A stretch of 36,907 bases of DNA from assembly GCF_001293775.1 (NCBI RefSeq), contig NZ_LGLN01000064.1, positions 155,676-192,582 of the forward strand. Direction: 5' to 3'. Positions 25,554 through 31,530 of this stretch are shown here, one piece after another. This DNA comes from Pseudomonas syringae pv. cilantro (lineage in GTDB: Bacteria; Pseudomonadota; Gammaproteobacteria; Pseudomonadales; Pseudomonadaceae). The notes under the pieces were generated by a model. The model did no database searches. It was not told where the DNA came from and saw only the letters and a list, made by a program, of their open reading frames with translations. The stretch's first letter is position 1; the number at the start of each line of letters is the position of its first letter. The translations under genes and the position numbers were made by a program.

Positions 25554-26792
25554 TTAACTGGCCATTGAACGCAGTTGAACCGGTTGGTGCAGGTGCTCCG
25601 GCAGTATGTCCAGCGGATCCGGGCGACGGCGCGGCATTTCAGCGACGAACTCGTCCACCGGGCGGCCCATCAGGGCATCGACGATGCGCGCACTGGCTTT
25701 GCCGTCTCCGTATGGATTAGCGGCATGGGCAGCGTTCTGCCACAGCTCGTTGTTGTCGAACAGCGCGTTCACGCCGCGAGTGATCGCGTCCGGTTCGGTG
25801 CCGACCAGTCGCACGGTGCCCGCCGCCACGGCTTCAGGCCGCTCGGTGACATCGCGCATGACCAGCACGGGCTTGCCCAGCGACGGCGCCTCTTCCTGCA
25901 CGCCGCCCGAATCGGTGAGGATCACGTGGGAGCGCTGCATCAGGCGCACGAAGGACAGGTAATCCAGTGGCTTGATCAGGTGCACATTGGGCAGGTCGCC
26001 CAGGTGCTCGGTCACCGGCCCCAGCACGTTGGGGTTCAGGTGCACCGGGTAGACGATCTGAATGTCGTCACGCTGCGCGAGTTCACGCAGCGCCTTGCAG
26101 ATATTCAGGAAGCCGTCGCCAAAATTCTCGCGGCGGTGACCGGTCACGACCAGCACCCTTCGATCCGGCACCAGAAACGAAAACTGACGATCGAGTGCGT
26201 GGCACAACTGACGGTTGGAATCGATTCGCTGGGCGGTCAACTGCAGGGCGTCAATGACGGTGTTGCCGGTCACGAAGGAGATACCTTGCAGGCGCTCGCC
26301 CAGCACGTTGCGACGCGATTCGGCGGTTGGCGCGAACAGATGATCGGAAATCAGATCGATGCAGCGACGGTTCATTTCTTCAGGCCAAGGCTGGCGGATG
26401 TCGCCGGTACGCAGGCCGGCTTCGACATGGCCGATGGGGATGCGGCGATGGAACGCCGACATCGCTGCCACCATGGCTGACGTCGTGTCACCGTGCACCA
26501 GAACCTTGTCCGGCTGCATCTCGTCGAGAATCGGATCGATGGCGGCGTACAGCGCTGCGGTCAGCGAATTGAGCGTCTGGCCAGGGCGCATCACGTCCAG
26601 GCTGTAATCAGCCTTGAGCTCGAACATGTCCAGCACCTGTTGCAGCATGCTCTGATGCTGACCGGTGATGCAGATTCTTGAATCGATACCCGGCTCTGCG
26701 GCCAGTGCTCTGACCAGAGGGGCCATTTTGATGGCCTCCGGACGAGTGCCGAAAATTGAAAGGATCTTCATTCTGGATTGCTGACCAGCCAT
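25554..26792 (-). CDS. wecB: UDP-N-acetylglucosamine 2-epimerase (non-hydrolysing)
   Basis: Interconverts UDP-GlcNAc and UDP-ManNAc in the cytoplasm. The start at 26792 is supported by a GGGGG Shine-Dalgarno; an internal ATG at 26771 (MKILSIFG) is the alternative. Of 412 aa, the catalytic set is visible: Asp102 in VHGDTTS, Glu124 in GHVEAGLRTG, Glu138 in WPEEMNRR and His219 in TGHRRENFG, together with GTRPEAIKMAPL and DSGGVQEEAPSLG. A C-terminal extension of about 30 residues (RRRPDPLDILPEH region) is longer than in E. coli WecB. First gene of the operon, it presumably supplies precursor for the NfrB-like synthase. Confidence 0.95.
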   Translation of the reverse strand: MAGQQSRMKILSIFGTRPEAIKMAPLVRALAAEPGIDSRICITGQHQSMLQQVLDMFELKADYSLDVMRPGQTLNSLTAALYAAIDPILDEMQPDKVLVHGDTTSAMVAAMSAFHRRIPIGHVEAGLRTGDIRQPWPEEMNRRCIDLISDHLFAPTAESRRNVLGERLQGISFVTGNTVIDALQLTAQRIDSNRQLCHALDRQFSFLVPDRRVLVVTGHRRENFGDGFLNICKALRELAQRDDIQIVYPVHLNPNVLGPVTEHLGDLPNVHLIKPLDYLSFVRLMQRSHVILTDSGGVQEEAPSLGKPVLVMRDVTERPEAVAAGTVRLVGTEPDAITRGVNALFDNNELWQNAAHAANPYGDGKASARIVDALMGRPVDEFVAEMPRRRPDPLDILPEHLHQPVQLRSMAS

Positions 26793-27501
26793 TTATTTCC
26801 CCCCGCGCTATAGGGCGCGCCGCACAGTAGCGAAGCCGGGCTGAGGTCAGCCCGGTTGGCTTGCGAGTTAATGAGTTTCTCGGGCGGAAAAATCGGAGTG
26901 GATACTCGATGTTCACTTCAGTGTGATGTAGCAAAATGCCTTGATACCCGGATTTGTCGGAATTATTAGCAGAAGAGATTAATAAAGCCAAACTTTTTAT
27001 TAAGTATTTTTCGACGTAAGTATTGGCTGGAACTTTCAATTTTGAATAGAGTCAGGAAGCGTTTGTAATGTTTGATACGTGCTTTTCGGCCAGTGAATAC
27101 GGGGTTTTACGTGGAGTGATGGCAGGCGGTTTGCTGTTTTCGGAGTAGTGATGCGTTCTGTAGCGACGCCATGATGGCAAAAAGTTTTGGCACGAATCGA
27201 CGAAGTGAGACGAGACTCACTACAGCAAAATCCTGACGCCTGATTAATGACATTAAGAAAGAAACTGTTCACAAAAATGACGCTGATATTATGACGGTGT
27301 GAAACTTCACTATGTATCGATTTTGATGCGGAGGAAAAGCGAGGGAACTTTCTGGCGTCGTGTTACATGTTTTGAACTGGAACTATGCGTTTGAATGCCA
27401 ACACCCAGAGTTGTAGCAGGACAGCACTGATATGAGCAAGCTATAAATGAGAATGGTTAACGACCCTCGATCAAGAGGGCCGGTATTCATTCGAGTGGCA
27501 G
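26793..27501. other. Long AT-rich leader/intergenic region upstream of wecB
   Basis: About 710 bp without a convincing gene. It is AT-rich, especially 26960-27060. A perfect 8-bp stem CCGGGCTG/CAGCCCGG with a 4-nt loop (26836-26855) lies 44 bp before the wecB start and would sit in its leader. A short AGTGAG/CTCACT repeat lies at 27204-27221. Codon patterns of the small frames here look like noise. This probably holds the promoter and regulatory sites of the polysaccharide operon. Confidence 0.55.
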
Positions 27502-27768
27502 TCAGTCTTCTGTAGCGGCGGGTGCTGACAGCTCATTGAGCGCTGTTGCATTGTTTTTGAACGCTGCCGCAAAAACGGCCCGGTTTTTCGCCATGTAAAT
27601 GCTCGCGTCTTCCGCGTGCTTCTCGGAAATGCCCGGCACATTCTTGACCAGGACGTCAGTGAGAAGCTCGGCCAGCTCGAGCATTTGATCGTGCGCATCG
27701 GCGAGTTTACGGTCCACGAAAGTAGTCTCCAGATCGCGGGTACTGCGGTAAAGGGTTTCAACAGCCAT
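27502..27768 (-). CDS. yebG: YebG-family SOS-response protein
   Basis: 88 aa. The start MAVETLYRSTRDLETTF and the following DRKLADAHDQMLELAELLTDVL match E. coli YebG (MAVEVKYV... ADAYDKMLDLADLL). YebG is a small DNA-damage-induced protein of unclear function. An excellent LexA-box promoter lies 190-220 bp upstream on the same strand, consistent with LexA control known for yebG. A 39-codon frame with GTG start lies between promoter and yebG. The C-terminal 30 residues are variable in the family. Confidence 0.85.
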   Translation of the reverse strand: MAVETLYRSTRDLETTFVDRKLADAHDQMLELAELLTDVLVKNVPGISEKHAEDASIYMAKNRAVFAAAFKNNATALNELSAPAATED

Positions 27769-27802
27769 TTTGGCCTCGTCGTCTTATCCAGTGTTGAAAG
27801 GG

Positions 27803-27922
27803 CTAGACCCGGACGTTCAGCGCTTCACGCTCTGACCAGCGGGTGATGCAAAAGCAGTGATCGTGCATGACCAGCGTGCCGGTCAGGTAGAGCGGTGCGC
27901 TACAGTGAAGGCCGTCACCCAC
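27803..27922 (-). CDS. Possible small ORF between the LexA promoter and yebG
   Basis: A 39-aa frame starting with GTG at 27922 and ending with TAG at 27803, 34 bp before yebG. It contains APLYLTGTLVMHDHCF and ends NVRV. It begins 31 bp after the LexA box, so it would be the first frame on the SOS transcript. There is no strong Shine-Dalgarno, and an internal ATG gives only 21 aa. It may instead be untranslated leader. Confidence 0.3.
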   Translation of the reverse strand: MGDGLHCSAPLYLTGTLVMHDHCFCITRWSEREALNVRV

Positions 27923-27953
27923 GCATCTGCGTCTGAAGGTGATTTCTCGATTA

Positions 27954-27990
27954 CTGTGTTTTTATACAGTAAAAATGCCGCAGTAATCAA
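27954..27990 (-). promoter_or_regulatory. yebG: LexA (SOS) box overlapping a sigma-70 promoter
   Basis: Minus-strand CTGTATAAAAACACAG (27954-27969) is a perfect CTG-N10-CAG SOS box with an AT-rich core. Its TATAAA (27961-27966) is a good -10 element, and TTGATT (27985-27990) lies 18 bp upstream as -35, so bound LexA would block the promoter. The next minus-strand annotated gene is yebG. The box is symmetric, so an effect on the plus-strand psiE-like gene 200 bp away cannot be excluded. Confidence 0.85.
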
Positions 27991-28174
27991 GCCCTGTATA
28001 GATAGTGGCGTATGAGCATCTTTTTTGTCCGGCAAATGTGCCTTGCGACATCCCGTCGCGCTCTCAACCATAGCCTATGGCCCTGTTCCTGCTTTATATA
28101 GCAAGCCATAAACAGATTTCACCCGCACCCGGCGGCGTCCGGTCGGCATCAACGAAGGTTCAGAGGTAAGCGTC

Positions 28175-28663
28175 ATGGGAAACAAATGGGCAGTAAAGAT
28201 CAGGCATCGGGTGCACGCGCAGGCCGAGTCACTGGGCAACCTCTGCGTCGAGAGCTTTCACTTTCTGGCGCTGTTCGCCATTGGTGCAATCACTGCCTGG
28301 GCGTCAGTGGTCGCGTTTCTGGGGATGGTCGAAAAAGGCAACGTCACGGTCGATGACATCCTGCTGCTGTTCATCTATCTCGAGCTGGGGGCGATGACCG
28401 GGATTTATTTCAAGACCAACCACATGCCCGTACGCTTCCTGATTTACGTCGCGATCACCGCACTCACCCGCCTGCTGATTTCCGACGTGTCCCACCACAA
28501 TCCACCCGACATCGGCATCATCTACCTGTGCGGTGGCATTCTGTTGCTGGCGTTTGCGATTCTGGTCGTGCGCTATGCCTCGTACAAATACCCCTCGGCG
28601 AAGATTCCCGATTCATCGAGTGCAGTCAAAGGCGCGGTGACGGAGGAGAAGGGCGAGGTTTGA
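28175..28663 (+). CDS. PsiE-family inner-membrane protein
   Basis: 162 aa with four predicted transmembrane helices at about 27-50, 60-80, 85-103 and 113-133, the PsiE (phosphate-starvation-inducible E) layout. Conserved blocks include LFIYLELGAMTGIYFKTNHMPVRF and ALTRLLISD. The ATG follows AGAGG. The function of the family is unknown. I could not find a convincing Pho box upstream. A CCATAGCCTATGG palindrome lies at 28068-28080 and TATATA, a possible -10, is near 28098. Confidence 0.88.
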   Translation: MGNKWAVKIRHRVHAQAESLGNLCVESFHFLALFAIGAITAWASVVAFLGMVEKGNVTVDDILLLFIYLELGAMTGIYFKTNHMPVRFLIYVAITALTRLLISDVSHHNPPDIGIIYLCGGILLLAFAILVVRYASYKYPSAKIPDSSSAVKGAVTEEKGEV

Positions 28664-28756
28664 TCGAAACACTGACGGCATCCATGAACGATGCCGCCAG
28701 GCGTTGGCTATATAGAATAGAAAGGATTGTCGAGCGACACCCGGCGGTCAGTGCCG

Positions 28757-29098
28757 TCAAACGCTGGCGTTGACCGCCGCCTGATCCCGCGACCACGGAC
28801 CATTCGCGGGCGCAGGCACTTTCTGCAGCGTCACGCCATCGGTCATCGCCGCCAGAATCTTGATTGCGCTCTCGCCACGCTCTATGGCGATGCCGAACTG
28901 CACGCTCTCGATAAGCTTGCGCAGGCGTTGAGGGTCGTTGCGTTGGGCGGCGCTGATCAGGCGCTTGGCAACGACTCCGCGTTCATTGGAGAGGGTCAGC
29001 ATGATGCTGCCGTCCAGCCCTTGAATGCTCAGATTCACCCGGTAGTCGGGGTGAAAAGTGTCCGTGATCATTTGAAAAGGATTGTCCATATCATTCAC
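28757..29098 (-). CDS. DUF3509 family protein
   Basis: 113 aa, or 110 from an internal ATG at 29089 (MDNPFQMITD), which fits the family start better. The DUF3509 core is visible: FHPDYRVNLSIQGLDGSIML, KRLISAAQ, LIESVQFGIAIERGE. Small pseudomonad-specific soluble protein of unknown function. It is divergent from the fecI-like sigma gene; the 155-bp spacer carries a Fur box that could also affect this gene. Confidence 0.85.
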   Translation of the reverse strand: MNDMDNPFQMITDTFHPDYRVNLSIQGLDGSIMLTLSNERGVVAKRLISAAQRNDPQRLRKLIESVQFGIAIERGESAIKILAAMTDGVTLQKVPAPANGPWSRDQAAVNASV

Positions 29099-29215
29099 CT
29101 GCTCAATGGTTCTGCATAAGTTGACCGGGTATTTGTCCTTTTGGTTCTCGATGGCTGATCAGTGGTTGCGATGCTCCGACGCTTGCTGCTGAGAGGTTTT
29201 GCTGTCATCTTTTGC

Positions 29216-29234
29216 GTTAATGATAATTTTTCGT
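29216..29234 (+). promoter_or_regulatory. Fur box upstream of the FecI-type sigma factor
   Basis: GTTAATGATAATTTTTCGT matches the 19-bp Fur consensus (GATAATGATAATCATTATC) at 13 positions, including the uninterrupted TAATGATAAT core. It ends 19 bp before the sigma factor start codon, as expected for iron-repressed sigma/anti-sigma genes. Confidence 0.7.
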
Positions 29235-29253
29235 GTTTGAGATGCATTGACGT

Positions 29254-29796
29254 ATGCGCGACTTTTCCGCCGTTGATGACGACGTCCGCCGTCGCCAGCA
29301 AATGACCGAGCTCTACAGCGACCACCACTCGTGGTTGCAGAACTGGCTGCGGAAGAAGACCGGCTGCTCGCAACGTGCCGCCGATCTTGCGCATGACGCG
29401 TTCGTTCGAATTCTGACCCTGACCGAACCGCTCAACCTCAAGGAACCGCGCGCTTTTCTGGCGACCACAGCCACTCGCTTGCTGATTGATGGCGCGCGGC
29501 GGCGCAAGGTTGAGCGTGCGTACCTTGATGCACTGGCGCTGCATGCCGACGAGGTGGGCATTCCAGGGCCCGAAGCGGTTCACGCCGCCTTGCAGATCCT
29601 CGAGCGAATCGCCCGGTTGCTTGAAGGCCTGCCCGAAAAACCGCGCCAGGCCTTCCTGCTTCATCGCCTTGATGGGCTGACGTACAGCGAAATCGCCATT
29701 CACTTGGGGGTGTCCTCCAGCATGGTCAAACAGTACATGGCAAGCGTCATGGTGCATTGCTACAAGACACTGCATGGTTCGGGCCATTTTGCATGA
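29254..29796 (+). CDS. FecI-type ECF sigma factor
   Basis: 180-aa iron-starvation sigma factor. Region 2 (about residues 20-90) contains LYSDHHSWLQNWLRKKTG, DLAHDAFVRIL and EPRAFLATTATRLLID. Region 4 (about 120-175) contains LPEKPRQAFLLHRLDGLTYSEIAIHLGVSSSMVKQYM. The stop overlaps the fecR-like start (ATGA), so the two are translated together. It should direct transcription of a TonB-dependent receptor gene once its siderophore is sensed; the ferrichrome-type receptor gene 1.7 kb downstream is the best candidate. Confidence 0.93.
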   Translation: MRDFSAVDDDVRRRQQMTELYSDHHSWLQNWLRKKTGCSQRAADLAHDAFVRILTLTEPLNLKEPRAFLATTATRLLIDGARRRKVERAYLDALALHADEVGIPGPEAVHAALQILERIARLLEGLPEKPRQAFLLHRLDGLTYSEIAIHLGVSSSMVKQYMASVMVHCYKTLHGSGHFA

Positions 29797-30755
29797 GCGA
29801 CAGGCACGAACCCTCCGAACGGATGATTGGCGAAGCCGCTGAATGGCTGGCGGTGCTGCACGACGATTCAATCAGCGCGGCTGACAAAGAGGCCTTCGAA
29901 CGCTGGCGGCAGGACGATCCCCGGCATGAAGTGGCGCTGTCACGTATGCAGTCGTTGTGGGGCAGTTTCGATGAAGTGTCCGACACATCTGCGAGAGTCG
30001 CGCTTCGGCAAACATTCGCACCTGCGGGGGCAAAACCGGGCTCGCGTGCAATGCAGGCGCTGGCTTTGGTCGGTGTGTTGGTGTGCGGCTGGATGAGCGT
30101 CGAGCGTCTGCCCGTATGGATGGCCGATCAACAGACGGCGGTCGGCGAGCGGCGTGAGTTTTCCCTCGCCGACGGCAGCGAGATGCAGCTGAACAGTGGC
30201 TCGGCGCTGAATGTTAAATTCGATGGACGGCAGCGGGTCGTCGAATTGCTGGCGGGCGAACTGTGGGTCGAAGTGGCCAAAGATGTGCAGCGACCGTTTG
30301 TGGTGCGCACTGATCAGGGCACGATCACGGCGCTGGGCACACGCTTTGTGGTGCGGCGTGGCGAGGAGGGCACCACGGTCAGCGTGCTGGAATCCGCCAT
30401 CGCCGCCCAGGCCAACACGGCGGACGTCGTCAACGTGGCTACCGGTCAGCAGGCGCTGCTCAAGGATGGGCGGGTGCAGACGCCGCACGCACTGGGCAAC
30501 GAGGATCCGGCGGACTGGACGCGGGGCCTGATCAGGGTCGATGACCGGCCATTGAGTGAAGTGCTGCAAACCCTCGCGAATTATCGCCATGGCTTGCTGC
30601 GCTTCGATGCTCAGGCGCTGCAAGGGATGCGGGTGTCTGGCGTGTTCCGGCTGGATGACACCGATGCGGCGCTGGCCACGCTGGCGGATAACCTGCCGAT
30701 CAAAGTCGAGCGGTTTACCGATCTGTTGGTCCGCGTCACACCTGCTGACCGATAG
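29793..30755 (+). CDS. FecR-type anti-sigma/sigma regulator
   Basis: 320 aa from ATG at 29793, which overlaps the sigma gene stop. Residues 1-80 are the cytoplasmic domain (EAAEWLAVLHDDSISAADKEAFERW, with the DDPRHEVAL segment) that binds the sigma factor. A single membrane helix lies at about 86-103. The periplasmic FecR domain follows, with REFSLADGSEMQLNSGSAL, ELLAGELWVEV, FVVRTDQGTITALGT and a C-terminal STN-like part (LSEVLQTLANY, MRVSGVFRLDD). It transduces receptor occupancy to the sigma factor. A terminator hairpin follows. Confidence 0.93.
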   Translation: MSDRHEPSERMIGEAAEWLAVLHDDSISAADKEAFERWRQDDPRHEVALSRMQSLWGSFDEVSDTSARVALRQTFAPAGAKPGSRAMQALALVGVLVCGWMSVERLPVWMADQQTAVGERREFSLADGSEMQLNSGSALNVKFDGRQRVVELLAGELWVEVAKDVQRPFVVRTDQGTITALGTRFVVRRGEEGTTVSVLESAIAAQANTADVVNVATGQQALLKDGRVQTPHALGNEDPADWTRGLIRVDDRPLSEVLQTLANYRHGLLRFDAQALQGMRVSGVFRLDDTDAALATLADNLPIKVERFTDLLVRVTPADR

Positions 30756-30770
30756 CTGCGCCAATAGCAA

Positions 30771-30800
30771 AAAGGGCGAGCCGTCTCCGGTTCGCCCTTT
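30771..30800. terminator. Bidirectional terminator between fecR-like and HPF-like genes
   Basis: Stem AAAGGGCGA / TCGCCCTTT with a 12-nt loop. It follows fecR by 15 bp. On the minus strand the stem is followed by further T residues, so it can end the convergent HPF-like transcript too. Confidence 0.75.
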
Positions 30801-30852
30801 AGTTTACAAAACGTATCTGTTAACAAAACGTGTCAAACATCAGCTCAGATAA

Positions 30853-31284
30853 TCAGCTCAGACGAGCGGCTTCTTTCTCCTGCTCTTTTTCCAGAAATTC
30901 TTCTTCCAGCAACGCATCCGGGCTGATCGGATCATCGTCCTGCTCGGCCAGGGCCGGGGTAGTGCCGCGTTTGCTGCCTCGCAACTTGCCGAACAGATGT
31001 TCAAGGGCGTGATCGAGTTTCACGGCTGCGCCATCCACTGCCTGATCTACCGTATCGGCCTTGTGGGAAACAGAAATGGGCTGGTGTCCTTTTGGCCGGG
31101 CTTCCATCTGGCATTTGATGTCATGCGGGCCGGGCTTGTCGCCGTTTTCATCGCGGATATGGACTTCCACGCGAGTCAGGTTTTCGTCGTAGTGTTCGAG
31201 CGTGCTTTCAACGGTGCTACGGACCCACTCCTCCAGTCGGATACTGCTTTCGATGTGATTATCGCTATTGACCTGGATTTGCAT
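30853..31284 (-). CDS. HPF/RaiA-like ribosome-associated protein
   Basis: 143 aa. Residues 1-100 follow the sigma-54-modulation/HPF fold: MQIQVNSDNHIESS, LTRVEVHIRDENGDK, CQMEARPKGHQPISVSHKA, and VDQAVDGAAVKLDHALEHLFGKL. The C-terminal tail (about 105-143) is acidic then charged (LLEEEFLEKEQEKEAARLS) and likely disordered. Family members bind ribosomes in stationary phase or stress. The start has an AAGGA Shine-Dalgarno. It lies between the fecIR-like pair and the receptor, on the opposite strand, interrupting a typical cell-surface-signalling cluster. Confidence 0.87.
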   Translation of the reverse strand: MQIQVNSDNHIESSIRLEEWVRSTVESTLEHYDENLTRVEVHIRDENGDKPGPHDIKCQMEARPKGHQPISVSHKADTVDQAVDGAAVKLDHALEHLFGKLRGSKRGTTPALAEQDDDPISPDALLEEEFLEKEQEKEAARLS

Positions 31285-31445
31285 AGTTAATCCTTATTAG
31301 GGCTTGCTCGTGCGAGGCTGGACTGTGCGACTCCCTGCGGAATCGATTTCGTTTGCACTCAGTTACAGTGTTGGCGGCAATGGCCTGACAATTCAACCCC
31401 AATATGTAAGAAATATTTCGCAGTAAAAAACTTTGACAGTCATTT

Positions 31446-31466
31446 GAATGAAAATCTGTCTCATTC
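31446..31466 (+). promoter_or_regulatory. Possible Fur-like inverted repeat upstream of the ferrichrome-type receptor
   Basis: GAATGA and TCATTC are exact inverted arms separated by 9 nt, centred about 75 bp before the receptor start. The arms resemble the AATGATAAT-type half-sites of Fur, but the centre does not fit. Low confidence. Confidence 0.3.
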
Positions 31467-31530
31467 GCTGTCTGTTTTGCGCAGGTGTGCGTCAAGGCTA
31501 AGGAAACCCAATCGATACAAAGGATCTGTC

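Noticed and set aside
27036..27272. 78-codon minus-strand frame in the leader upstream of wecB
   Set aside because: No ribosome binding site, noise-like composition and no family resemblance.
27300..27400. GGAAC sequences resembling the first half of an hrp box
   Set aside because: Neither GGAACTT nor GGAACTAT is followed by CCAC at 15-17 nt.
27883..28071. 62-codon minus-strand frame upstream of yebG
   Set aside because: The LexA box and both promoter elements lie inside it, so transcription would begin within the frame.
28684..28773. 29-codon basic frame after the psiE-like gene
   Set aside because: Very short with no clear ribosome binding site. It may be a real small peptide but cannot be supported here.
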